Assembly (NCBI GenBank): GCA_012845835.1
Contig: JABAKD010000009.1
Coordinates: forward strand, 5,333,324 to 5,397,323
DNA length: 64,000 bases
Reading direction: 5' to 3'
Source: Undaria pinnatifida
Lineage: Eukaryota; Sar; Phaeophyceae; Laminariales; Alariaceae
The translations under genes and the position numbers were made by a program. The notes beneath the pieces are model-generated. The model saw only the letters and a list, made by a program, of their open reading frames with translations. It searched no databases and was not told where the DNA came from. Positions 13,101 through 23,872 of this stretch are shown here, in pieces (the first letter of the stretch is position 1; each line of letters starts with the position of its first letter).

Positions 13101-15834
13101 TTGCGGAGAACAGTGTGCGATTGAACATCAAGCTCATGCGCTGGAGGGCGCTGCCAGAGCTGGACGTGGAGTTACTAGCGCGGACGAAGTGCTTGCTGCT
13201 CGGGGCGGGTGAGGAGGCGCGCTCGGGGAAAATCACGGATTTTGTGTCTTGGCATGGCCAGGTTTTTTTGTGCAGATGAAATGGCTTGGAAGTTGTTGGT
13301 GTCTTGGCCTGCCCACATTTTGGTGCACATCGATGTTGAGCGTGTTCGGCACGGAACGTTGTAAACCTACCGGTGTTTTATAGGACATCTAAGATGAAGC
13401 GAAAATGCTGTCTCTGGCTGGGTTTCTTGTGTAAGAAAGGGTGCGTTGTGCACTAACTTCACTGCAGCGCCTCCCGATTTTTTTGTTTTCCTATAAATGT
13501 CAGCCTGCCCCCCCCCGCCCGCCCCCCCCCCCCCCTTATTTCTTGTCAAGATCCTGAAATGCGTAGGCGTCGTACCCCCTTTTGCGCTGCTTAATTTTTT
13601 TACGTTTGTCTTACCGTATGTGGACGGCTGTGTATCGATGCTGGTGCGTGTGCTACCACAGGCACCCTGGGCTGCGCCGTCGCCCGGTGCCTCATGGGGT
13701 GGGGGGTGCAGCACATCACGTTCGCCGACAACGGCCGCGTCTCTTACTCTAACCCCGTCCGGCAGTCCCTGTTTAGTTTCGAGGACTGCAAGGGGGGCGG
13801 AAAATTCAAAGCAGAGGCTGCGGCATTGTCTCTGCGCACCGTATACCCCGGGGCGAAGTCAGCGGGGCACGTACTGACGATCCCCATGCCGGGGCACCCT
13901 CTCACGTCCGGGGCGGAGACGGAGAAGGCGAAGGGCGATGCGGAAACGCTCGAGGAGTTGGTCTCGTCGCACGACGTGGTGTACATACTCACGGATTCGA
14001 GGGAGTCCCGCTGGCTGCCGACGCTGCTCTCCGCCAAGCACGACAAAATCTGCATTAACGCTGCGCTGGGGCTGGACTCGTTCTTGGTGGTGAGGCATGG
14101 CGGGGCCCCAGAGGGAGACTTGTCCGAGGGGTCACAGCAGCCGAAGGCTGCTGTAGAAGCAGAAGTTGCTGTAGAAGTAGAGGGTGCTGTAGAAGCAGAA
14201 GCTGCTGTAGAAGCAGAGGCTGCTGTAGAAGCAGAGGCTGCTGCAGAAGCAAAGCCTGCTGTAGAAGCAGAGGCACCAGCACCCACAGAGGTTGAGGGAC
14301 CCAGTACTTCGGCCCCTGAGCTTCAAGCTGGCGCCGCCGCGGCCGCTACCTCCGTTTCTGACGTGAACGCGCCCCCCCGACTGGGATGCTACTTCTGCAC
14401 CGACGTGGTCGCCCCCGAGAACTCGTCCCTCAATCGCACCTTGGACCAGCAGTGCACCGTGACGCGGCCCGGGCTAGCTCCCATGGCAGCGGCAACGGCG
14501 GTAGAGATGACAGTGGGGTTGCTTCACCACCCTCTCAAGCAGCGCGCACCGGCGGATGACAGCGCCGGAAGGGCTAAGGGGCTAGGGGCGGCGCAGGCGG
14601 CGGCGGCGGTCGGACAGGGGGGACACCCTTTGGGGGCGTTGCCGCACCAGGTATTGCGTTGTGCGTTGGGTGATATCTTTGTTGACATTTGACGCTGGTG
14701 GTGGGGTTTAGACGCTAGATTTTGGTGGTTGGAAGTTTTCCCTTGTTTTTGGGGTGATTTTTTCGGGTGTTGTTGTGCTCGGTGGCTTCATCGTGCGGCA
14801 CTGGCGAATTTCGCGCTCGGATAGGGAGTTGATGGATAGCAATGTTTAAAGGTAGCTTGTTCTCGCGAGAGAAACTTCGGAGAAAGTGGATGGTCGTTGA
14901 CGTTGCATGGGGCGAGTGTAATGCGTCGCGTGCTACAAGCATAGTGCCTTGTCTTGGGCCTTGCCTTTGAGCTGCGCAGTCTTTATGTCGTTCAGCACCC
15001 GGGGGAACGGTGGCGCAGAGGGGTGTATTGCCGACAGCGGCTGAATAACCCACGGTGGCAGTACGCCGCCGGTGAACCGTGCTGTTACTATGACGGTTAG
15101 CCTTGCAGTGACGTGGCGTTTAAGTAGTCCCCCCCTCCCTCCTTCCCTTCCTCCGTCTCTCCCTCCCCTCCTCCCTCCCTCTCTCGAAGGTCCGTGGGTT
15201 CATTGCGAGCTTCACAACGGTGACGCCGTCGGCTTTAGCGTTCGACTGTTGCACAGCGTGCTCCGCGCCGGTAGTTGCCGCCCACCGATCCGAAGGGTGG
15301 GGGTTCGTGGAGAAGGCGTGTCAGTCTCCCCGGGTTTTGGAAGAAGTGTCCGGGCTGGAGGAGTTGCGAAAGTGAGTATAATGGTATGGTTTGCCATGTG
15401 CTTGGGTTTGCTGTCACGACACGCATGGTCTCGGTAGAAGAACTAGTTATGTACAGTAATTTGACTGTAACCATTAGATTACCAAGGGGCAAAGGCTAGT
15501 TTTGAGCGTACAGGTTTTGTGGGCTGGCAGCCCCCGGGGGCGCTCATGACGCCTCTCCGAAGGTAGCGCAGCATGTATTTATTATTACGCTCGTTAACTG
15601 AAACCCCCTCAAGGGCCCGTGCGTGATCTCGCAGGTTTTTATTTGGCTTGCCTTTCTACGAAGGGCTCGACTATGCCGATAACTTAAATCTTGATGTGAA
15701 TCATAGTGTTCACAACAACAAGAAAGACTAACCGTGTGACACCATCCGTGAACGTGGGCAGGGGGCTTGACGCTGTTGACGTGGACCTCGACTGGGGGGA
15801 TGCCGAGGAGTGGGGAGATGAAGATGAAGCATAG
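8916..15834 (+). CDS. ATG7: ATG7, E1-like activating enzyme of autophagy (complete, 8 exons)
   Basis: Exons: 8916-8957, 9260-9346, 10522-10692, 11722-12388, 12900-13208, 13662-14650, 15190-15371, 15762-15834. All introns are GT-AG, phases match, and the joined frame is 840 codons including the stop. Homology to ATG7 runs end to end: 'VEFWTEL' and 'PICGFYG' in the N-terminal domain, '[12 protein letters not shown]' and 'WPLRNFL' in exon 4, '[10 protein letters not shown]' and 'LNIKLMRWR' in exon 5, and the ATP-binding GAGTLG (about residues 424-429) across the exon 5/6 junction. Exon 6 has 'YSNPVRQSL', 'SIPMPGHP'-like and 'DSRESRWLP' motifs, and the catalytic cysteine in RTLDQQCTV, about Cys690. 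Exon 7 carries 'FDCCTACS' and exon 8 the acidic tail ending WGDEDEA. ATG7 adenylates ATG8 and ATG12 and passes them to ATG3 and ATG10. The protein is longer than the roughly 700 residues usual in animals and plants, mainly because of a Glu/Ala repeat before the catalytic cysteine and Gly-rich extension in exon 4. Confidence 0.96.
10105..10290. repeat. TTG microsatellite in ATG7 intron 2
   Basis: A pure TTG run of about 22 units (10105-10171) decays rightwards into interrupted GTT/GCT triplets to about 10290. It lies entirely in the 1,175-base intron between exons 2 and 3. The long Val- or Leu-only frames across it are artefacts of the repeat. Confidence 0.92.
14147..14276 (+). repeat. 18-bp coding minisatellite in ATG7 exon 6
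   Basis: About seven units of an 18-base repeat encode AVEAEA-like hexapeptides (about residues 588-630). Because the unit is a multiple of three, copy-number change keeps the frame. It inserts a flexible acidic/alanine linker between the adenylation core and the catalytic-cysteine segment. Confidence 0.88.
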
Positions 15835-18800
15835 CTGCCCGAACGGCAGACATGTAATCTAAATCACGCAATGTATGGCAGGAACGGCGGGCGAGCGAAA
15901 ATGCTCAATACCCCGTCAGAACTGCACCCGCGTTTTGTTTGGGGACGAACTACTTGGAATTAGGGTGGGAAAATGTTCGCAATTTCTGAAAAGGTAACGC
16001 CACAGCATCACATGGCACGAACGACGCCCGCCGGCGCATAAGGGCAGGCGGGGGCGTGTCCCGAGGTGTGCGCGTACTGCGCATAAGCATACCGGTTTCA
16101 TGGTTCTATGTAGCATTGAACCATGGAGAATCCATGGCTTCTACTTAGCATATTATACAACCATGGAGACTAATAAGGCCGCATATGAGCGGTCGGCCGC
16201 TGCATGGGTGGTTTCGGCAGGGCGGCGTGTTATTCGCACTGCCGTGTGGTAGGGTGTCTCTATTTGGCCAATCAGGTCAAGCACCGCATGGGGGGGGAAC
16301 TTTGATCTGTACGTCTGGTAATGGTGGTGAGCGTTGTTGTAAATACGCAGTTAGACAGTTGTGCTTCGTCTAGTTCACAGTGCGTTCGATAGAAATGAGC
16401 TGGGAAAAAATGAAACGCGTCAGTAAGGTCTCGCCGGCAATGTGGGTTCGCTGTTAGCTCTCACAGAGAGCTCGAGATAGCAGCTTGAGCGACGCATCCC
16501 TGCTATGGTAAGCAGAAGAGACGAACGTGGAGATGGGACGTGACGGCAGCGGCAGCCCCTTGCACCTCTCCCCCAAGTAGTTGGCGCCTTCATGCTGCCT
16601 TTTAGAAAAAAGGCTTTCGTTTGTGGAGGTGTCCACAGAGCTTTGATTTTCACAACGAGGAAGGGCGAAATAAAGGTATAGAAAAGCCGAGACAAAGGCG
16701 GCGCTTACCCGAGCACGCACCACCCATTCGATGTGCGAACAGATTCCTACCAAGAATATTATCAAGAACAGCACTCTTTGTTAGTGATGTTGCCGGGGGG
16801 AAGCTTCATGCGGAGTTGGTTGCCTATCGCCCGGGGGGCTACGAGCACATAGACAAGTAAGGATACAAGAGCGCGTTGCTATGCCTTGTGCAAACACGAC
16901 CACATAATTTGATGATATATAGCCGCAGCAAGGTTGGCACCCCCTGCTTATGGCTTTCCTCAGGAGTTGTCCTACGGTAGCCCCCCCAACGTTTCTTTAA
17001 CGAAATGGCGGTTTCAAAACCAGCTCCCGATCGTATCTCCTGAAAATACGGTGTCCCTCGACACCCCGACGTCATCGATCGACAGACCTTTGCACAGAAG
17101 AAAATATATGGATACTTTGTTTTCCTATAATATCCTTCCTTGTAGCGAGCAGCCATGAAACGTTCGTTGAAGAAAATCGCTGGTTTTGGGGGGGGCTGTC
17201 GTAGAATCAGTCTCAGCCGAAATCAACAAGCCGATGTACGCTTCAAGCCCGGCGTGCAAACCACATCACGCGACATCCTTGGTGGCCCAATGTGTCCCGG
17301 GCTCGGGGACACCATACGTCGTGCACCAATAACTGTAATCCAAAATAACATGTTCAGAGAAGTCGAGTAAAATCTGGCGAAAAAACGCCCCCTCTACGAA
17401 CCCCTCCCACAATACATCAGCCGCACCCGCCGCACAATTCTTGTCGACGCGATAATTAAAAAAAATAGCTAAACCCACCGACCCTTCGAGCCGGCAAGCG
17501 TTTAAAATTCAAACCCGCCAGCTGACAGCCTGTCCGAGACGTCAGCTTACCAAAGTTTTGCAAACCCAATCGGCCTCTTCTTCTACCGAGCCTTTTGGTT
17601 TTGATTCCGTGCCCACTCTCGGTAGTCGCCCGCAATAGTGGAAACAAAAGTATTCGACACGTACTCGAGAACTCGAGTGTTTATCCCGAGGGCCGCCGCT
17701 TTCACCAGCGGCTCAGGCGTGGCGGACAGGAAGCCCGGCATCTGTGGCAGAGAAAGGGAAGGTAGAGAGACAGCAGCGGCAGGAATGTTCCAGGGGCGGG
17801 GCCCAAGCGTGTCTAATTAGACTGTTCACGACAATGGCTAGTCCCTTGAGTTTGTTCTCGGGTCTCGGCTGACAAAGGCCAAAAAACGCTCTCGGTGCTC
17901 AAGTGATAAAGCGTGCTCGTTACTCAAATGCTTGAGCGTTCTCGTTACTCAAGTGATCAGCCGCTCTCGACTTTCAAAGCGAGTGAGCGTACAAACAGTT
18001 ACTTGATCTCAGTATGCAAAAATGTCCCGATTCGAACATTTTGGTGATACACATATTTCGGGGCAAGAACACAATCCTGGTGTGCTGGATCGCCTGGCAT
18101 ACTGAAATGTCAGAAATACAATGTCTCCTGTGCTATATGGCGGTGGAAACCAACCTGAGTGGTCAAGAGTCGTGTACGTTGGGGTTTGTGGTCAGTTTAC
18201 GGTTCCTGTGGTCGCCAACAGACATTCTGGGTTAATCTCTGGGTTACCTAGGCAGATAGGTTCACCTATGGATTTGCCGGGGTACAACGGAAAAATTGTC
18301 GGTGCTGCTGGGAACAGCGCGCACATCGGCCAGTCTTGGTCACGGGGTCACCTCTGGCGGCGGGACTCAGTCCCAACGCGCTCTAATACAACAACGTATT
18401 CCATGCGTGTGTCACGTGGATGAACACCTCTGACATGGGTGATTGGGCGATGCTTGCCCTTACTCACGTGGTATTTCACCCTAATTTGACCATATGGCGT
18501 CGCCAATGAGCGCTGCGACATGTGAGGCTTCCTGAGGCGGACTTCTCCTGTTGCTTCTGGGTAATGGCCTAGATTTATACTGTCGATGCATGCTCTGTAC
18601 TGTATAGCACCACTATAGCAGCAATTTCATCTTTATACCATGGGAAATAGCTCGGCAACGCCTGCCGAGCACTACGTACGCCTACCGTTTTTGTCAGCCT
18701 CATCGCACTGACACATTTCGCCTGTGAATCTAATTAGGTTTACCACGACAAAGACGGCACCGCGGGCTTTAGCGCACCACGCGCTTTTAGTCCGCTCGTC

Positions 18801-19246
18801 GTTGCGATAAGCATCTTTGTCGCGGGGCGGGATACCTTTGAGATGACCCCGTCCGGGCGCTTGCCCATAACGAACTATTCTACTACTGCGGTACGGAAGC
18901 GGTTATATTGCGGAGCTCAAGATCCCCAAAATATAGACCGGGGACAAGACATGGACAAGACTTCTGTTCGCACGCAACGTGACAGAGAGTCAATTGCTTC
19001 CCCCGTCCTAACAATCATCACCGCCGTGGTCCGAGTGAGAAAACAACCAAAAGGGAGCATTTTGCTAATTTCCGGTCCTGTTATGTTGTGGGTACCCTTA
19101 ACCCTTGAGCTCTGCACCCGTTTTCGGGGCAAAATAAACACTTGGAAATAGTGCGAGAAAATGTTTGCGAAAAGACGAAAAAATGGGGCTTGGACCCTCC
19201 GTCATAACACGAACAACAATCTGTGACAGTCGACCAGGCAAACTAG
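15835..19246. other. No assignable gene; possible unrecognised exon near 16770-16858
   Basis: The plus frame at about 16770-16858 reads like protein ('GGKLHAELVAYRPGGYEHID'). It is flanked by an acceptor-like 'aacag' and a donor-like 'aa/gtaagg', so it could be an exon of an unrecognised gene. I could not connect it to other exons or to a family. The rest shows only short overlapping frames and the minisatellite at 17887-17990. Confidence 0.35.
17887..17990. repeat. Short degenerate tandem repeat
   Basis: Three to four imperfect units of about 27-34 bases built on 'GCTCTCGTTACTCAAGTGAT'. Confidence 0.65.
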
Positions 19247-21050
19247 TTAGTCCTTCACCTTGCCCCCGATGGTCACCGCGACGTCGCCGCTCAGCAGCGT
19301 GTTCTTCAGCGTTAGCGTGCGAACCTTTGTCTCCGTCTCCTCCACCCTCAACTCGCCCTCCAGCTCCAAGAAAAACGTGTCCACGAAATCCTGGCCCAAA
19401 ATATTGGCCATGTACTCCATCGAGTACCCCACAGACTTGCATTTGATGGCGCCGTTGGCCCCCGACTGCAGACTTATGTCCACCGACATGTCGATGGAAA
19501 CAGACAAGAAACTCTGCCCCGTAAAGGCTAGCCGAAACAAGCCGTCCCCCATTGGCGTGATGTCCGGGTGGTCCCAGCAAGCGTACACTATTCGCGCGGG
19601 GTCGGAGATGTACTGCTGCATGGACGCCAACGGAGCACCCGCTATTGATGCCTGGACGGTGTCGTGCGGCATCGGCGGAGGGGCGGGAGGCGTTACTGGC
19701 TTTATGAACGAGTGCCAAATCAATACTAAATTTCGGTGGATATTCTACGGGTCGAGCGCTGCTACCAACTACCAATACTGTTGCATCAGACAATACAAAC
19801 GCATCAGACAATACAAACGCATCAGACAATACAAACGCATCAGACAAGGCGACGGCTGCAAGTGAAGGTCTGCATGCAATGGTAATGGCACTGCTGTGTT
19901 CCAGGTAGGTTGGGAACGGTGTTACATTTGTGCTTTAAATATCAGTTTTTTATAATATATCAGTGAGGCGACCAATGCGCTACGTTTACTGCTGTAACGA
20001 AAATAGTTGGCTCCGCACCATGAGTTCAAAAGAATGCTCACGCTACGAGTACTGCATAGGTGAGACGTACTTTGTGAAGAACGACGATTCGTGAATCTGA
20101 AGGGGGCTCCCTTTTCTCTCCACCCCCAAACACGGGCAGTTCGTGCTGCCGTACTCTACGAAGTACTACTGATTTTGTACACGTGACTACGAATGTACCT
20201 GTTATCTCGTACCAGGTACATACTTCGTTCGACAGCCAGGCGCGTATTGCGAAGTACGTCAGCAGACGGTCCAGTATGACACGCTTGAAGCTTGAAACGT
20301 GCGCCTGCGGCGCAAAATTCTCGGTTACCTGGTAGACTATTAATATACTCCGGAGTATACGAGATCGGAAGTTTTCAAGTTTTCGAGTGCGGCTTAACTG
20401 ACCGAAGACCGAAGCTTGTGCCTCTTCTTGTCGGCCTGCGCCATAATAAACGTTTGCAAATATCAGGACGAGTCGACTGGGACGGACTACATACCGCTCC
20501 GGTGTGTATCCTCAGCGTAGAGCAGCAGGAAACGCACTGCATGACATAGAGCTTACAGACGGTCGGAGTCGGCAGTACGTACCGAGTACCTTGGTACGTA
20601 ATAAGCGCCCAGGTCCGCTTGGAAAACCCGATCTAAATAACGTTGTATAATCTCTGCTGCGACACAAACTGCGCGAGTGCAGCCCAACCGTCTACACTAC
20701 TACCACCACTACCCGCACCCCTACCATTCACACTATCAACGCCGCACCTCAACCCGCTGGCTGCTCCCGAACACCACCATGCTGTCCTTGCTGAGGCTAA
20801 ACTGTTCAGACGTCTTCTCGGCCTTTGTTCTTGGTGGGGCCATTGAGCCAGCCATCACCACAGACCGAGTTGCGGCCGTTTCTCCGCGTCCCGATACAAA
20901 TATACGGTCTCCCCCAGAGGCATCTCGGTATCTGGAATCGCCGAGTAGCGTTCGTGCGCTGCTGGGACAGAAAGCCAAGGAAACGCGTGCGGCCCCCAAA
21001 ACGACGACAAGCGAGCGCAGCAAAGCTGCGCGATGTCTCGTACGAGCCAT
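19247..21050 (-). CDS. Putative plastid-targeted DUF1997-like protein, at least two exons
   Basis: Exon 1 is read from ATG at 21050 leftwards to about 20759. It encodes a basic N-terminus, a hydrophobic stretch (LLRSLVVVLGAARVSLA) and then 'FCPSS'. This matches a signal peptide with the phenylalanine-led transit peptide used for import into red-lineage secondary plastids. Exon 2 (about 19739-19247) encodes 'GDGLFRLAF', 'SFLSVSIDMSVDISL' and 'LELEGELRVEE', a pattern resembling DUF1997 (cyanobacterial and plastid proteins of unknown role). The link between exons is inferred from strand, order and complementary content; the donor near 20759-20753 and the acceptor near 19730 are not certain. Exon 2 may end at the donor-like 'AAG/GTGAAG' (about 19259), with a further C-terminal exon that I did not find. 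It converges on ATG7 from the right. Confidence 0.55.
19783..19847. repeat. 18-bp perfect tandem repeat
   Basis: Three identical copies of GCATCAGACAATACAAAC plus a partial fourth. They lie in the presumed intron of the DUF1997-like gene. A minus frame crossing them (19098-19847) is a shadow. Confidence 0.9.
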
Positions 21051-21339
21051 GTGAATGACTCAACAGCCGGCCGCTTTCGCTCCGACCAGGTAACGTGTGC
21101 GAGCCCAAGCGTGTGGCTAACAATGAGGGAAGAAGCTTGTATGGCGCAGTGGTTGGTAGTGCGCTCTGTGCTCGAAAATATGGGTCGTGGTTGCCTCGTC
21201 CTGTGCTGCGTTCCGTGACGCAACGCAGCCAGCAGCTGGCCGAGATGCCTACTGGAAACTGGAAACGGTTGGATCTGCGCCCCCGTTGACATAAAGCCAC
21301 ATGCGGTGGGTTGAAAACCCCTCGTTATTTTGCTGATTA

Positions 21340-21660
21340 ATACGATCGGCGCCTGCCAAAAGTAATTTGTCTATTTCTGTTTGTACCTTCGCTGCTAACA
21401 CTGGTGAGTGACGGTAAGGTCGCTGCTTCACCGGTTGTGCATCTTTCTTCAATATACATGTAACGCGAAACGGATCAACAGTAACATGTCCTGAATCAGT
21501 GCTATGCTTCGAGAAACGATGCGCGTATTTGCATAGTCTACATAGTAAATTTCCAAGATCGTCGATGTCCTTCTCTGTCCATAGTCTACTCTCTTCGAAA
21601 TCAAGGTGGATTTCACGCAAGTACGCGGGTACCTTATTCCACAACCGTATGAAAGCTGCT
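21340..21660 (-). pseudogene. Gypsy RT N-terminal fragment (left copy)
   Basis: Matches 39110-39443: same 'HRFSKHSTD', 'GHVTVDPFRVT' and 'KQRPYRHSPVLAAKV' segments. An 8-base deletion after 'LLLAG' shifts the frame, and similarity ends just after 'GCCGATCGTATT'. The catalytic RT motifs are lost. Confidence 0.88.
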
Positions 21661-22309
21661 CTCTGTGAGGGATTTTAACCGGTTAGTTTAGTCTGTGGTG
21701 GTTCATCGTTAGGTAATACTTCGAAGTACAGAGCTTTTGTCACCGCCTCCTACGACAGCGCCTACTTGCTCAACTTTGGTCGGTAAAATTTCAGCGTTTC
21801 CCAATGGACACTGCTGTACTAGTTTTGAACCGCCAACTCCTACTTTCATATGTGTACCATAAAACTTCCCTCATTCAACCTTTTCAATGGGAGTTCTGAC
21901 ACACCTGCCTCAACGATAGCCTCTTGTGGGAACCAGCCCTCACCAAAACGAATATAGTATGAGCCTGCGGGGCTGTTGTACCATCTGTTTTCGTAAGGGC
22001 AAGTCTCACCCAAGACATAGCGTTAAGTAACCAGTACTTACTACTAGCAACGCGTACAAACACTCGGCTGCCGCTCTTTTCTTCAATCATGCCAACTGCA
22101 TTGTTTATCCAACTACGAATTAAAGCGGTGATCCTCTGCTACTGATCCACCATCTCTCCCAACAAAAGTGACGAGTGTTTCGGTAGAATTTAAATCTCGG
22201 TATGTTCTGGTAGGGAAAAATGACCAGCTATTAATATCTCGTCCTACAAAACCGATGTAGACATGGCTTTGTCTGGTACTATGTAAGCATGGACAACTAG
22301 ACAGACAGT
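21661..22309 (-). pseudogene. Gypsy post-protease segment (left copy)
   Basis: Counterpart of 38465-39110, including the 'MIEEKSGSRVFVRVA' and 'KYWL.NAMSWVR' stretches. Frame-disrupting indels separate the pieces. It ends at the 8-base duplicated target of the hAT-like element (22302-22309). Confidence 0.88.
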
Positions 22310-23519
22310 TAGGGCCTTAGTCTACCCAATAAGTTTTTTTTTTTTTTTTTATCCTCCGGCGGATGGGTAAAAATGAAGCTTTAGCTCACCACACTTCCAC
22401 GTATTTTCATACGCGTCGTGTGTCGATTTAACTCAAGCTTTTTTTCTGAATATAGTCTTGACCTTTTTTTTTTTAGCGGGCATAGGCTTTAAAACTGGAA
22501 ATAAGCTCGCGATTTATGCCAGTTTTGCACGAATAAGCTCGACTTATGCTCGCTCTTTGTTCCATCTCTAGCTTGGTTTCTGTTCGATAAAAGCGTGTTT
22601 GCTCGTCTAACACTCGTTGGGCACCCTTGCTTGTCGTCGATATGCTCGTGAAACGTGGGTTCTTCGCCTATTTTTTTTTTTTTCTACAAGCCACATGGCA
22701 GGTAGGTGCAGGTTTGTCAGTAGTGCTGAAAAAGTAAAATATATACGATTCGTAAACGATATAGTCTATGCTCCTGTTAAAGATATACTTGGAAAGTGTA
22801 TACTCGTATACTTACGTATATCATACTACTACTGATTGATGTTGTTGTGTGTCATTGTGTTGTGTACATATACAGCACAGTTCGCACAGCAGTGCCTTGC
22901 TGCCTTGTCCATACCACCGCCCACCATGAACTGCCCACCATGCCAATTGGAAAACTTGCTTGAACTCTCTAACTCGAAACTCGACAGCAAAAACAGAGCT
23001 AGCGAGCTAGCCAAACACAGCGGACTACCCAGTACCCCCGCACCCCGCACGACGCAATGCTACTTTCCCCGCCCCCTGTTGTACTTGAGAAGAGCGGTTG
23101 CCATCGCTGCAAGATCGGAAGATCGGCTGCGTCCCCTGCGCTCTCCGCTTTTTTTGTGCTCGCGTGGGCGCGTGGGCGCGCGCGCGTGCGTGTGTGCGTT
23201 TTTAAGTGTTCTTATTATGTAAAACCGTCCAATATCGCGATAAACAGAGCCGACAATGCGTGTAATTAAGCCTCGTGAACTGCATTATTACCGTGCGGCC
23301 ACCCATTTGGCCTCTTCACCGTGCTGCAAGACAACCAGGCGAACATATACACCTGAAATAGAGGCGGGCATAACCACCTTTTATGCTCGATTTCCCTTGT
23401 TATGCTCTCACATAAGCTATTTGGCATGGTGGCTATGCTCAGTCGGACATGAGCTTTTCCATAAGCTCAAAAAGCCAACATAAGCTAAAAGATATGCTAG
23501 CTTATTGGGTAAGGCCCTA
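22310..23519. mobile_element. Non-autonomous hAT-like DNA transposon, 1,210 bp
   Basis: The left end reads TAGGGCCTTAGTCTACCCAA and the right end, reversed, TAGGGCCTTACCCAATAAG, so the terminal inverted repeats differ by a 5-base insertion. It is flanked by an exact 8-base duplication CAGACAGT (22302-22309 and 23520-23527). The right gypsy copy holds the same site once, uninterrupted (38469-38476). The TAGGG terminus and 8-bp duplication are hAT traits. Subterminal regions carry many copies of TATGCTC/ATAAGCTC-type motifs, as hAT ends often do. No transposase frame is present. A copy of the A-tailed dispersed repeat lies just inside the left end. Confidence 0.88.
22334..22436 (-). repeat. Dispersed A-tailed repeat, copy 3 (inside the hAT-like element)
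   Basis: Same element as at 6447 and 8120, truncated before the first GAAA-loop hairpin. It keeps the internal CGUAU-GAAA-AUACG hairpin on the minus strand. It either inserted in the hAT-like element or was part of it. Confidence 0.7.
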
Positions 23520-23527
23520 CAGACAGT

Positions 23528-23872
23528 AGGTGACCGCACTACTCCACGGAATTTTGTCTCAGTTACCTAGCTGTACGTTGAGTCGGACGCGTTTAGAGGT
23601 AACTAAAGGTATACCATGGAAGCCACCCCAGGTTTTCGGTTTAAATTTTGTCAAACCATCCAGAGATGCAGCACCACAAGCTAACATACTTGACCACACC
23701 TTTTCTTGAATAAAAGATGCTGGGCTTCCCGTATCTAACAGAGCTGTACAGGCATGCATTCTCAGCGCTTTGGTTCCCGCGAACAGCTGCGCTCCTGTAT
23801 GGCGCTGTCTATCAAGCATGATATCTCCACCGTCCGCTCTCGTAAATTCCGATAAATAGTCAGCGCGCTCCT
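23528..23872 (-). pseudogene. Gypsy aspartic protease core (left copy)
   Basis: Encodes the retropepsin motif LLDTGSPASFI and neighbouring residues seen at 38120-38460 in the right copy. It starts exactly where the inner left arm stops, across the 3.9-kb insertion. Substitutions relative to the right copy are visibly more frequent than in the inner arm. Confidence 0.88.

Noticed and set aside
19098-19847. 249-codon minus frame with a repeated 'SDAFVL' N-terminus
   Set aside because: It is a shadow of the DUF1997-like exon in another frame plus translation of the 18-bp tandem repeat.
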